A stretch of 64,000 bases of DNA from Leguminivora glycinivorella (GCF_023078275.1 NC_062979.1:20999848-21063847), one strand, 5' to 3'; counted from the stretch's first letter, positions 44,847-58,070 are shown. Notes: generated by a model from the letters alone, not told the origin. Numbers and translations are program-made.

Positions 44847-47142
44847 GTTCAATAGATTTTTAATTAATTATAACTATGTATTGCGTACACATTATTTACT
44901 TATTTTACTAGTTAATTTCAATGGTGATACGCCAGTTCTTCCAATGCATTTCAAATGTTTATGTTAATCTTAATTTTCTACTAGGTTCATAAATGTATAC
45001 GATTCGCCATTACGTTAAAGTGATTTTAGTAATTTTTAGTCAATTTTAACTGGAGCGAAGTTTTAATCTAATCATGGTTAGAAAATAATTGTCTCAAAGC
45101 GGTTCTTTAGCTCATTTTTTTTTTGTGTGATTGTGTAGATTACACACGGCATGCGCGCGGCCTATTGCTGGAACTTGGCCTGCGCACTGCCGTGCGCTTA
45201 GATTATTCATTTTCAATGACTCTCTATTCAGATACCCAGATCTTGTAAATAATTCACTCGCTTATTTAATGCACCGTTGAAGTCCATTCGCTTTTGATAC
45301 TATTTAAAATTTTCGTAGCTATTTACTATGGTTATGAATTTAAACTGTCCGCCTCTTCGTCTACGTAAATATTACGATTAAGATAATTTTATACATTCTT
45401 ATATTTTACAACGAAAATTATGCTCACTATATGGTGATATTATGAACAAAATCATAGCGTAAAGGTCAAGCGCACAATACGTAATATAAGTACGTCGGTT
45501 GTTAAAATAAGCATTTTTATAATTAAGGTTTGGTCAGTCTTTTATACTAAATATATTGGACAGGAAAAAGTGCGAAGTCTAACCAAAATTGTGTTGTCTC
45601 TATGTTGTAGTTGTTTTTTTTAACAGTGAACGATTTGAAAGGTGTAAGTATCTCTCTCTATTGCTCTTCTATAGTGGCGCAACAGAGCCAGCCTGCGTTT
45701 CGACCGGCAAGTAGCGCCGACCATTGTCCCTTCGGCTAGGCCGTTCTTGATTGTCTTCGCACATTTGTTATTGTACAATTTTATAGACAATCTAACTTGT
45801 AAGCATAATTCTAATGGTTGACAACATTGCAATAGCCAAAATATTGAGATTACGATGGTTAGTGTGGTTCACCGATGAGATTTACCATGTGTTCAATCCC
45901 ACCACGTTCTGTCATAAATATATACGTACATTGTTTTATTTAACATAATATACAGTAAGTAGCGTTTATGCATTGCGTATTTTTGGATGATTCCGGGTAA
46001 GTTTATGAGCTAAAAATGTCTTTTCCTTTCAGTCGTCAGGCGAATTAATAAATGCAAACAAATAAGTTGGTTTTTCATCTAATTTAATAATCAATTAATC
46101 GATCAATATTCTATAACTTTACCAAAAAAGGCATGATCAAGAAAACTCAGTGTATAAGGGTAAAATAACCAATATCATAGGTTAAAATACTGTGTTACTA
46201 ACTTTTAGTTGTAGTTAGCAAACCGCTAACAGTGCCGTCTCAAAATTTTTATACAGTACCTACGTAATTTTATCATGTTGTAGTTATTTCTTTATTACGA
46301 TTTTACAAATCTATATGGATTGTCAGTCCTATCCTAGATTGAACTAGTTAAAATGATATACTATTCAGATCAGATATGATATGAAAAGATCAAATAAAAA
46401 ATGACATTTTCATCTAGTTGTGCTAAATTACTAAAAATGTATGTTGCATAAAATATTAGAGCAACAGAACAATTTCGGAACTTCTCTTTATAATTAGATT
46501 TTTTTTAAAATCTGAATTTTATCGCCTAGCATTGTAACTTCCTAGTTTCAAGAATACATTTATAAGAGAGAGTTTTTAGGTCTCAAAATACATATATTAT
46601 TTTATGCAGTACTGTAAATATCTCCTAGGCTGGTACCATTATATTATGTACTTTCTTTGCTGAGTGGTTCAATTGTATCTCAATTTTATTAATTATCACT
46701 AGATTAATATAAATATAGATAAATGTGAAACCTCTTCGAAGGCTTCATCGCATTATTATTGTAAAAACTGTGTTAATTTTTTGGATAGTTATAAAATGGC
46801 TGGACTGAAATTGATAAAATGTGGGAAAAATTGGCAAATGTGTTTCGTTCCTCCTTGGTCCTTTTTTTATGGTGATTTAGTCAATCTTATGTTTACAACA
46901 ATACAAAGTTGAAAGTAGGCAAATTTATTTTTAATCAGATAATTAATTATGATTTGTTTAAAATTTCTATAAGTTAAATATTGCTCAATTAACGAAATAA
47001 AAAGTATTACAAATTTAGACAAAATTTTGGCGTCCATTTATTGAAATTAATTTCTGTGATCATATTACTATGTCATTTGATTTTTGAAGTGTTTCTTGGG
47101 TTGCACGGAATATTTTGTACGTCCAGATCAATGACGTTTTTG
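44847..47142. other. Unique AT-rich DNA downstream of Dark
   Basis: Possibly a long 3'UTR or intergenic DNA. A repeat fragment at 45650-45745 (ggcgcaacagagccag) is the only family member recognised. No coding exon seen. Confidence 0.4.
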
Positions 47143-47276
47143 TAGACCACGGCAGCTGAAGTTTATACCTTTAGCACAACTTGCCTTGTCGCGCGCGAGT
47201 TCATACATCAAGCGCGACTTCAAGTATGGACTCGCGCGCGACAAGGCAAGTTGTGCTAGAGGGGCTGATTGGTCTA
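47143..47276. mobile_element. Hairpin MITE
   Basis: tagcacaacttgccttgtcg and its perfect inverse form a ~32-bp GC-rich stem, with weaker outer ends tagacca/tggtcta. Confidence 0.7.
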
Positions 47277-48120
47277 TGTCTTAACACAAAAATACTTACT
47301 TCATGTTTACCGACATCAACTCACATTTTGTAAAAAAATCTGTAATATCAATGTGAGTTTTGAAGAAACTTAAGGGTATTTTGATCGTTTTGTTCGCCGG
47401 GCGGTGACATTAATTTGATGATTGGTGGATTTTGAAGGAAGGTCTGCCTCAATATCGTCGCCTGGCGAAAAAAAAGACGATTCAGAAAACCCTTATTGAA
47501 ATCATCTATATATTTGTACTATTACTTTCTAGCATGTAAAAGAAAAGTGCCATTTTATTGGTCGGATGTAAATAAGAACATAGTTTATATAATGTGATGT
47601 AGTCCGCTTTGGATCTCCAATTATGTACATACTATTGTAATCTAATTTTAATCTTGAACATAATTATGTATGGTGCTATATAATAACATAATAATGTAAG
47701 TTTTGTTGTAGGAAGCCATGTCAGATTATAATGTGTTCTATTTTTATATGGACTACTGTGAACGAACAATTAATAACATTTTTTATAATAATTTTATGTA
47801 AGAATTATGCGATGCTCAAATTTGCATTTGATATCTGTTCCTAATTTTACACATTTTTAAAAATCAATCTTTAATGTATTAAGGAATCGTTTTGAAACTG
47901 TTTATTGGGAGTGTTACTAGTATTATACAGTTTCTTGCCTGTTTCAAAATTCTGTCAAACTATACCATAGATTAAATATAAGAAGATCATACTATACCCA
48001 TACATTAAAATGCGACCGCCTAAGAACGCGCATACACTACACCACACATAGATGGCGCTACAAAAATGCCTTGTTGCCATCGATTATTTGTAGATTGGCG
48101 TTAAGTGTCACTTTCGAGAC

Positions 48121-48897
48121 TAGAGATGTGCCAAACCGAAAATATCGCAAACCGGGCTGATGAACGGTTTGATTTTCTACGTAAACCGGTTTCAACCCGG
48201 TTTGACCAAACCGAGTTGCTACGACGGTCCTTAGCGTATTAATGTAGCGGTTAGGTTTGGCCCGTGTGAAGCGATTCGTCAAAATTGAACACGAATCAAC
48301 CCGACCGGGTTGAGTCAAGTTATGCCCGAAACACATGATATAAACGTGTGTTTTTTTTATTTATTTAAAATTAAAGTTGTGTTTGAACGAGCTAAACTGA
48401 AACTAAATTAATGCAAATAAATATATTTCATTTCATTTCATCAAAATATTCGTAACGGAGACAGAATACACAGAATATCGGCAAGGGCGGCAACGGCAGA
48501 ATAGCGGGAGCATTTAATTACAGTTGTAAACTGTTATATTTCCCCATTTATTATTAGGAAAAAGAGCACCATCTGTTATAATTGATTTCCAACCAAAGCG
48601 AGCACGGTCGGGCGGACCGCGAGCGTGTTTCAGATTCTGGCCGTGGCGCCACTTCCGCGCGAAAGTACAGCTGCTTGCACTCGCTGGTTTGCAGTTCCGA
48701 TACCGATATTGCCGGTTTCGTTATCAACATTTTCGAGTTGAGTCATGTCATGTGGGAGTGGGACCGATCGGTACGTTCGTTCGGCTGCGTTCCGTCTGCT
48801 CGTTGGAACCGGTTTGGTGAACTGTCAAACCGAGTCGGGCCGAGTTGAGCCTAACTCGGTTTGAACCGGGTTGGCAAACCGGGTTGACACATCTCTA
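48121..48897. mobile_element. Non-autonomous hAT element with 8-bp TSD
   Basis: Ends TAGAGATGTG and CACATCTCTA; 8-bp duplication ttcgagac at 48113-48120 and 48898-48905. The interior is rich in aaaccgggtt / aacccggttt motifs near both ends and carries a short LINE tail (aaatatatttcatttcattt). The open frame at 48582-48848 has no transposase motif. Confidence 0.87.
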
Positions 48898-48949
48898 TTC
48901 GAGACATAAATCTATTTCAAAAAGTGACACTTAACGCTATCTACATGTA

Positions 48950-49179
48950 TTAGGCACTGGTCCCACCACTAGCTAGTAAAGCGATGTGCTATCGGCTATT
49001 TATGCGACAAAAGATAGTCGTTGCCGTGTAAACAAAAGAAAGAGATGTATTATAGCTGAGCGATGAACTATAAAATAGTCTACATCTGTCACTTTTATTT
49101 ACACGGGAGCGACTATCTTTTGTCGCACAAATAGCCGATAGCTCATAGTTTGCTAGCTCGCCGTGGGACCAGTGCCTAA
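48950..49179. mobile_element. Foldback MITE nested in the 47966-49299 element
   Basis: Ends ttaggcactggtcccac and gtgggaccagtgcctaa; inner pair gacaaaagatagtcg / cgactatcttttgtc. Confidence 0.8.
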
Positions 49180-49493
49180 TCGAAAGCTACAAGACATTTT
49201 TTTTGTGGCGCCATCTATGTGTGGTGTAGTGTATCCGCGTTCTTAGGCGGTCGCATCTTAATGTTTGGGGTGGTATGATCTTCTTATATTTAATCTATGA
49301 CTATACTAAGGCACCGGTCTGTGTGCGTAGCGGAATGCACAAACGCTCACGATATCTCTTTCGTAGCTATCTATCTCTATCGCTCTTGCGTATTAGCGCG
49401 ACAGAGCCAGACTGCATTTCTTTCGGCGTCTGGCGTCGCAGAAATAAAACAAAAGCGAGTAAGCCATAAGCTATCCAGAAGAGTTTTTTTTAA

Positions 49494-49890
49494 TACTACG
49501 TCGGTGGCAAACAAGCGTACGGCCCGCCTGATGGAAAGCGGTCACCGTAACCTATGGACGCCTGCAACTCAAAGAGTGTCACATGCGCGTTGCCACCCCA
49601 GAAACTTGTACATTCCCTTTTGCTGTGTTAAATACACAGTAAAAAGGAGTGCACAAGTTCCAAGGAGGGTTCGGGTTGCCGACGACTCAAAGGACAATAG
49701 ACGGAATAAGTCAGTTCCGTAAGTCCTCCCGTCATCAGCGCACCGCACCCTCGTTGAGCTCTGGCAGCCTTACTCACCGGCAGGAACCCAACACTATGAG
49801 TAGGGTCTAGTGCTATTTGGCTGCGGTCTTCTGTAAGGCGGAGGTACTACCCCAGTTGGGCTCTGCTCTAGATTCGAGCGAGATGATATC
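49494..49890 (+). repeat. Interspersed repeat family A, copy 3
   Basis: Starts actacgtcggtggcaaacaa and ends at gcgagatgatatccg, followed by a GAGATC-rich simple repeat (49890-49935). Same strand as the two intronic copies. Confidence 0.8.
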
Positions 49891-50234
49891 CGAGATCGAG
49901 ATGCGAGAGATCGAGATCGAGAGCGAGATGAGTCGCGATAAATCATAAATCACTCGTTTACTCTTTTAAACAGTTTTAAATCTCATACAATGATGATTAA
50001 CTTTATATCTCTAGAAAGACATTGTATTATTTTTATCGCAGAAAATAAACAAAATTGTTAGTAATTTTTTATACGCGAGAAATGCAATAATTTTAGTAGA
50101 ATTATATATTTTAGGCTGTAATTGGATGATAACCTTATTTTATGATAAATCTTTACATTTCCAAATAAAGCAATTTTATTATAATGTCCTTGTTTATTAT
50201 TCTTTAACTTAAGCCATCCCTTTATCCTCTGTAC

Positions 50235-50703
50235 TAGAGATGGGCCGAATATGGACTTTGCCGAATACGAATATTCGGCCGAACATTCGCTTCAGCTCTT
50301 ACCGAACCGAACATTCGGCCGAATATTCGGTTACGCCATATTTTTTAAGGGGATTAATTAAAACTGATTGATAATCGTTACATATGTCACTACAACTATG
50401 TTTTTATGATTTTGTGGATACCTAAAACTCTGACAACAACTCTGAATTCTTCTCAACTCTTAAGCTACGGTTTTTTTTTACTTTTTTAAAAACAATTGAT
50501 GCATGGGTTTCTCTTTTTTAGCAGTTCCTTAAAAAACTACTAAAACAGGAGCTTATTATCCAATGGAATACGTAAGATCTTCATTAATTATTTACTTTGT
50601 TTATTCGGTAAATATTCGGCAAAGCAACCGAATAATTCGGCCGAATACGAATAATTAAAAACTTGCCGAATATGCCGAATACCGAATATTTGGCCCATCT
50701 CTA
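50235..50703. mobile_element. hAT-like MITE rich in TTCGGCCGAA motifs
   Basis: Ends TAGAGATGGGCCGAAT and ATTTGGCCCATCTCTA, flanked by ctgtac (50229-50234 and 50704-50709). Both subterminal regions carry several cgaatattcggc-type motifs. No coding frame. Confidence 0.78.
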
Positions 50704-50709
50704 CTGTAC

Positions 50710-51298
50710 TATTCCTATCTACCTTCGCTAGATATTTAAATTCTGATTTAGATCTTTTGTACATCTGCCATTATAAAATTCGTATAAATAGGTCTCTGAC
50801 ATCATTATATTTAGAGTCGCGTAACTATTAAAAAGACACACTATTTGTGAAACCCCTATGATAAAATGTTTAAACATAAAGTAATTACTAACTTCAAAAA
50901 AATCAGCCTAAATCACATACTAAAAATCGCCATCATCCTGTTTTTTTTTACACTTTTCCGCCATTTCATCTTAATCCTTATATAATAAATAGTAAATCAT
51001 TATATTATTTAATTTATTTTATTGTTTATTAAATAGTAATAAATAATGAATAATAATTAAGCGATAAATGTGATTGTGGATAGCTACATATCGAGCCACG
51101 GGCCATCAAATATATGATGCATATATACATCACCATGCATTTAAGGGTTAACATACCTACATCTAGTTTGATAGTAGTTTGAATAGTCATAATATTATAG
51201 AACGTAGACGTTTGTGATTTGATTAACAACACTTTCACACTCTGCGCAATATCAAACACACTGCAGAGTTAGTTTAGCCTGTGAATATGTATGCGTGG
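50710..51298. other. Intergenic, nothing recognised
   Basis: AT-rich sequence without coding or repeat structure that I can support. Confidence 0.35.
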
Positions 51299-53375
51299 TA
51301 ATAGTTATTTGTTATACAAGGGGGCAATGTTGTATTTTAACGCTGAGTGTGGAATTGAAAAACGAGCAAGTGGAAGGATTCTATAGTTGAACCACGAGCG
51401 AAGCGAGTGGTTCGAGAATAGAATCCTGAACTTGCGAGTTTTTTAACACACGAGAAGTCTTTATTACTAGATTCACCTACTTTTAGCAATTTTAAAGCAG
51501 TTAATTTGACTTTATTCAAGGTCAAATTACTTTACCCACTAGTGGATAAAATGCGTTTTTACCCGCTGGTATTAAAGGACAAAACACGTGTTTCCGAGCT
51601 AGTGAGGGGAAAAGTTCTTTATCATGCTCACTGCCAGCGCCATAGCCATAATAATCTGTCCACCGTCATACAAAATCATGCCCCCGGCAGTGAATGTGTT
51701 AAAAACACTGCTGACTAATTTTGAAATAAGTAATAAGTTTTCCAGTTGGTCCGATAATCTAAAATCTAAATAATAGTATAAGTCTGATGCCAAAGGTATA
51801 GGAATCCGTAGCACGTACGAAACTAAAGCCCTAGGAGGTCTGACCACCCCGGCCGTATAAAAGGCGACTATCAAATTATTTATACCATTAGACGACAAAT
51901 GTCAAATATAAGAAAATTACTAGGCCTAAATAACGACTATAAAAAACTCTTATGCAAAAGTTATTGTAAGACAAACATTTCAAATTATACCTTAATAAAT
52001 ACATAATATAGTATAATTCTCCGCTTTGAAACGGAGTAAGATACGAGGTTTTAATAATTCCTCGATTAGCAAAATATCAGGTAGAGCAGATGCTATTGGC
52101 ACAAAAGATTTGCGCCTTAGACTCACTGTAAACAAACTTATTCTTCGCCTATATCAAAGCAATGAATGGACTCCTTTTTATCCTCAAGAAAGTCCTAAGC
52201 GCCGTTCAGCTGTACAGTATTATATGGTCCGTAGTTGTACTGGTACTTAGGCCCTTTTAGAAGTGAGTAAGTGGTCGTGTGGTATAATAAGATTTATTGT
52301 AACCGATCTTGTTTTGACAATGACAATGGCGGATTCTTGGTGGTAAGACGGTTTTGTGTGGTCGCCTTTGTTGCGTGGAAAGTCAAAAACTGTTTACTGT
52401 AACACACCTGGTTGGGAAAAAATATCAATTATGGAGTTTTGTGGTAGGACGGACCTTTATTAATGTGTTGGTGTAATAAGACCACAGACGGAAAGGTGTG
52501 CTGTAACGCCCTTCTCTTATATCTGGGAGTCTAGACCTTTTTGTTTCAAAATGTTATAGTAGAAATGTTAATTATGTGTAGATATTCCATTTTAAAGTAT
52601 TTTTTTTTCAGTACAGATGGTGGTTTTTTACGCACTAGTGCGAGAAGTGGTTCATTTCTTGTCGGGTTGAAACTTTTTAGTGCCATCTGTACTGAAAACG
52701 TCGTTCGATACACGAGCGAAAAGGAAATTCGTAACTCGTGTCGATTTAAACACTGCCTTCGGTCGTGTTTTAATTTCTTGTCACTCGTTTCGAACTTCCT
52801 CTTTTTCGCACTTGTATCGAAAATCGAAATATACTATTTTGACACAGACGCTTTTGGACCCTAGTGCAGGTAATTATTTAGCCAGGATGCTGGAACCTGA
52901 CGAAATTAGAGTCAGGCCAAGATAAGTTGGTCACAATTTAATAGTCTTTTCCCCTCACTAGCTCGGAAACACGCGTTTTGTCCACCAACCAGCGGGTAAA
53001 AACGCATTTTATCCACTAGTGGGTAAGTAATTTGACCTTGAATAAAGTCAAATTAACTGCTTTAAAATTGATAAAAGTAGGTGAATCTAGTAATAAAGAT
53101 GATTTACCACCTGTGGAACTACTGGATGCAGTGATAAACGCATTTTTTGCGTTGTAGTTTCCTCGCTACAGTAAGGGGAAAAGTTTTGTGTTACACTCGG
53201 GTGCAAATGTATTTTACTTCTCGTGTGTTAAAAAACTCGCAAGTTCAGGATTCTATTCTCGAACCACTCGCTTCGCTCGTGGTTCAACTATAGAATCCTT
53301 TCACTTGCTCGTTTTTCAATTCCACACTCGGCGTTAAAATACAACTTTGCCCCCTTGTATAACAAATAACTATTA
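51299..53375. mobile_element. 2.1-kb element with long inverted termini
   Basis: Left (51299-51620) and right (52945-53375) arms are long inverted copies, beginning taatagttatttgttatac and sharing gttgaaccacgagcgaagcg, the inverse cgcttcgctcgtggttcaac, and cacctactttta. The right arm keeps an extra block absent on the left. The interior holds an inverted pair around cagtacagatgg. No transposase was recognised. Confidence 0.75.
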
Positions 53376-53699
53376 ATAGTCCTGTCCCTTGAAAGGGTTA
53401 AAAAAACGTCATAATTTTATATAAATTTGACGTTTAAAATAACATTTGCACCGATGGAGGCTTCGGTCTATCAAAATCTAAATCAAAATCAAATAAAACG
53501 TGTATCGTACGACGTTTTTCAGTACAGATGACCCTCCGAAGTTTCGACCTGAATGATGATGAAATGAAATAATGAACCACTTCTGAAAAATATTTTATTT
53601 AAAGTACAGTCAAGTTCCCTAATAAATACCTAAGTTAAGAAAGGATCTACTTAAGTGAAGTTAAGTTGAAATGAAATGATTTATTGTCAGACTACAGGT

Positions 53700-54165
53700 A
53701 ATAGTATTTTATGCAACAGGCGTTTAAAGGAGGTCAAAAAAGACGAGTGGCGTGGGTAACAATTTGAGGCGAAGCCGAAAATTGTTATAGAGACGCCACG
53801 AGGATTTTTTGACTCAGTTAAACACCGTTGCATACAATACTTTTTCTACGACCATGCACTTAGTTTTTAATAGTTTTCTTGAATAACTTTCGTGAAATTC
53901 ACACTGTTTCCTGTATTTTGACGCAAAGGTTTGCTTTGTCAGCTCGGCTGCCCAAAGCCTTCCCGCGCACGCGCGCAGTGTCGTTATAAGGCGTTGCCAT
54001 GGTTACAGCAGAGCCAAACAATGCGTTTTCAGTTTTTTCGATACTGCGCGCATGCGCGGAAAGCCGGCGGACGCTGGCTTTGGGGAATAGACCTTTATGT
54101 AGGGTTTAAAAGAGATCTATGCACGACCCTGTAAATGACGAATAACAGTTCGGGAGTAGAAAAAA
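53700..54165. repeat. TIR repeat with GC-rich core, copy 2
   Basis: Counterpart of 41715-42165, with gtattttatgcaacaggcgt, gaggcgaagccgaaaattgt and catgcacttagtttttaata. The GC-rich interior (53940-54070) is different in sequence from the first copy. Confidence 0.7.
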
Positions 54166-55024
54166 AATATAAAAGATGTCAAAAATAATAATAATCGTAT
54201 CTTTTCCGCAGTCTACCATTTCTGTTGTACAATATTTTGTGGTCATGCAAACATGCAATAAAAAGTTATTGTTAAAGTAGTGTTGACGTTGTAAGAGAAA
54301 CGGACCATTTACCTTAACTATTTTATATCCAAGTAGGTTATAAAGCTAGTACTTTCTCGCATACTTAGCTGCACCAATCTCACAATTTACTGTAACGATA
54401 GCGGTGAAACCGTGAGTTATGGTAATGCGGCGATACTGTGTTCAAAAAAAGAACACCGTACCTATGAACCTTTTACTGTATTTATGACCTTTTTCGTTTT
54501 TACGTACATACGTCCGTATAAGAACCTCTAATCTTACATATAAACATAAAAGACCGTCACTAAAAGGCGATTGTTGTTAAATTTAACGACATATTAAATA
54601 AAATAAGATGGTCTGACTCACGGTAATTACAGCTTTGACAAATAAAACCTCAGATACAGATAGTGCCATTCGTAAAGACACCTTCTTTGATGCGTAAGAT
54701 CATGAAACTAAAGGTTTAAATTGTTAAATCTGCTCGCCATCGTTAATGACACGAACTAGCGTTGTTGTTGGTGTAACCTTAAATCTTTCTGGTCTAGAAA
54801 GGAGTGTTTTAACGATACAAAAAGGTACAAGCGTCTTTTAAAGTGTAATGTGGAGCGATTAGTGGATGGCCACCAAAAAGTATCCTTAACGACTTGAGGT
54901 ATTTAACTAAGTAGTAAGTAGGCACATAAAACTTAATTTGTACCTACCGTCGGTTTACATTTTCCACATTTTAGACAGGATCACTATTGTCACTGTTAAT
55001 TGATATAAGGGATAATTCATTCCG
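54166..55024. other. Intergenic, nothing recognised
   Basis: No coding or repeat structure was supported here. Confidence 0.35.
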
Positions 55025-55025
55025 A

Positions 55026-55136
55026 AATAGAACATTACGATACAAGTGCGAAAAAGAGGAAGTTCGAAACGAGTGGCGATAATAGTACATTTCGATACAA
55101 GTGCGAAAAAAAGGAAGTGCGAAACGAGTGGCGATA
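55026..55136. repeat. Two ~57-bp tandem units
   Basis: The unit gatacaagtgcgaaaaagag ... cgaaacgagtggcgat occurs twice in a row. The same sequence is seen at 13040-13090 and, inverted, inside 51299-53375. Confidence 0.7.
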
Positions 55137-55677
55137 AAATAAAACACGTCGTACGAGGCACTGTATATTGATTTTCTAGAGTAGATCTAAGATGAGGCAA
55201 CGATTTTCACTGCCTCGCCGGTGCAAATGTTAATTAAATGTCAAATTTCTATGATATTATGACGTTTCCTTAACCCTGGCATAGGCGAACAGGCTATAAA
55301 AATCTTTGCCAATTTATCTTTAACTCTATCGTCTAGATTTCAGATCTGAATAATCTGACATACAAATTTAGCCCGAATACCACTACATTATATATATATC
55401 TGATTTTTTGCTTAACATAGGAAACTTATAAAATCAGCGTAAAATTTAAAAATAATGCTTACCTAATAACCTTACATAATTATTCCACCACGAGTGTCCA
55501 TTTTACCCGTATTAACTAGGATCAACGTGAGAATACCTACTGTTTTGCTTGCTTCGAAATCGAAATCACATTAAAGTTAGGTAATGGACATAGAAATGGT
55601 CGATTTGGGAGCAAATGTAAGTATCGAATGGAACTTAGGGAATCGTGTGTGTGTTACACCGACGCGATTTTTTTGTA

Positions 55678-57534
55678 AGGTAACTGTACCATATTACGGG
55701 AACTTAAGACGTTTCCTACTTTGAGTGAGGATTGAAAAAAAAAATACGAAGTTTCTAGTCGTGTTAACTATTTTATTTTAAGGATAAGTCTTCTACGATG
55801 GATTTAAGACACTATTTAGCATCGTAACTTTTTATTTACAGAAATTACAGTTGTTTTACTAAACCCTTAGTTTGCCCATTATTCCGGGATACGATTTTGG
55901 TATGGCTTTAATTCCGGGAGTCGTTGTACGTAATTACGGGATATCTTTAAAGTCCACTTCGTTGAAGCATAGTGTAAAAAAAACGAATTAAAAATATTGT
56001 TTACATAAATATAGATTATTTTATAATTGGCAATGTTTTGATGGGTTGGGGTGGGATGGGAAATATGATATTTTATGGTATAACGATTTTATGATATAAC
56101 GACAGGGTGTTATAAGTTTTACTGTCTGTCTGTCTAAGGCATCGCTTTCGAATGGATGAACCGATTTAGATTAGTTTTTTTTCGTCTGAAAGCTGAATTA
56201 GTCGAGAGTGTTCTTAGCCATGTTTGATGAAAATCGGTTTACAATGTCGGGGGTTTCTCCAAAATTTCATTTTATAGTCCAAAAGCTATTGCGGTTATAA
56301 AAATTGCATACTCATGAAAATTTCAGTTTTTTGCTACACCGTATACATGTAAATAGTGGTGATAAGTTATTCAATATGTGTATATATCAATAAATAAATA
56401 TTATAGGCCGTTCTTACACAGATTGACTGTCCGACTAATATGTATTATGTTATATTTATATATGTCTATTCTATTATGTATTGCCCTCATGTAAATTTTA
56501 GCTTTCTAGAATAACTACTAATAATGATTGAGCTAAATCTTAGACGGACAGACTGACTGACGGACAAATCAATATGCTGTATAAAGATTTTTAGCTAACT
56601 AAGGAAGTTTAAAAACATAATAGCCGGGTCTCTATACGTTATTTTATGTTTTTATATTTTAATATATTATATACATGTATACCGGAATAAGATGATATCA
56701 TATAAAGTCGTGTACTTAATTACGGCAGTCAAAACAAAGGCTATATTAAAAGACAAACAAGATTTTTTTCTTATTATAGTGGAAGATTATATAACAATTA
56801 TACTCAAAACATCGAAATAAACCTTGGTGCTTTAATTTTATAAAATAAAACAAATTTAATGTCGATGCCTCACTCCAATATTTCGCACGTATTACTCAAC
56901 GAGTACACATTTCGTACTCAATTATTAGATTTAAGTCTAAATATTATATATGCCGTAATTATGTCACTACTATCTGTAATCTTTACTTAATATATTTACA
57001 TCAAATATATAAATATACTTGACCGAAAATAGTAATAAAACATAAAAAAACATTATTGACTGTGTTTCCGTTATTCCGTGATACTCCCACAATTATGTAC
57101 ACCTTGTCAAAATGGTGTACATTATTCCGGGAGCGATTATTTTAATTAAAATATGCTTCAAATTAACTTGATACGATGATATAAATGTTTTTTAATATCT
57201 ATAAGACAATTATGATACAAATTTAATATAAATAAACTTACCAGCATCACAGCAAACCCTTACGAAGTTCCGCTGCCGCGTTAAGCTCACCGTCAAACAC
57301 GCCCATACAAACCACTGCGTGGTTGCGACTGATGCGTTTGGAGGTACCTCACGGCTTCAAAAGATATGATACATATTCGAAAATCGACTTTTTCGGTTCT
57401 ATTTGATATATAGTTAATAAAATACTGCATTAAATTAAGATTTTACTGATAGTTTCCTTATTTTGCGACAAAAACCAAAGTATACCGGAATAATGTACCA
57501 CATTTTACTATCCCGGAATAGTGTACAGTTACCT
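55678..57534. mobile_element. TA-flanked DNA transposon remnant with dispersed ATTCCGGGA motifs
   Basis: Ends AGGTAACTGTAC and GTACAGTTACCT, each next to TA, as in Tc1/mariner-type insertions. Variants of attattccggga or its inverse occur at about 55695, 55880, 55912, 55930, 56682, 57070, 57122, 57484 and 57511. No transposase frame. It contains a repeat copy (56115-56280) and a SINE tail (56385-56430). Confidence 0.65.
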
Positions 57535-57859
57535 TATCAATGCAAATTTATTAAAACCTATTTTTTATTATTTAAGAGACAAATGAGAACATGAATCGAC
57601 TGATGATAAGTAAAAAGGTTTTCACCACATCAACTGGTAAAGGCTTACTTTGCTATTCGAAAACAGATAGTAAAATTGCATTTTATCCACAAGAGTGCAA
57701 AGTAATTTTATACAAATTTTAACTTGATGTCATTAGCTGGCTGGTAGAATTTACCAATAAATTGATAAATTATGATGAATGATTTTAAATCATAATTTAT
57801 TGAATAGATTGATGGATGTGACTTAGTTTGATGTTTTAAAGTCAGTATTCTGATTGTGT

Positions 57860-58070
57860 TGGTGTGGTGAAAATTTTTGTGTTTCACTCGGTGGCAAAGT
57901 TTGTTTAACCTTCGTGCCTTGAAACCCTCGCAGCGCTCAAGATTTCACTTTTTGAACCACTCGCTACGCTCGCGGTTCAATATTGGAATCTTTCGCTTGC
58001 TCGGGTATCAATATTGGCACGAGCGGTTAAACAACAACTTTGCCCCCTTGTAAAACAAATAACTATTTTG
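57860..58070. repeat. Terminal fragment of the 51299-53375 family
   Basis: gaaccactcgctacgctcgc, then aacaactttgcccccttgta and acaaataactat, a diverged right end of that family. Confidence 0.65.

Larger units (their letters stand above)
47966..49299. mobile_element. Foldback element containing two nested transposons, 7-bp TSD
   Basis: Inverted ends catagattaaatataagaag and cttcttatatttaatctatg. The 7-bp repeat actatac lies at 47959-47965 and 49300-49306. Arms share cgcctaagaacgcg and catagatggcgc. Inside sit a hAT at 48121-48897 and a MITE at 48950-49179. Confidence 0.85.

Noticed and set aside
48582..48848. 88-codon gene
   Set aside because: It is inside a hAT element and made of its GC-rich subterminal motifs; no transposase motif.
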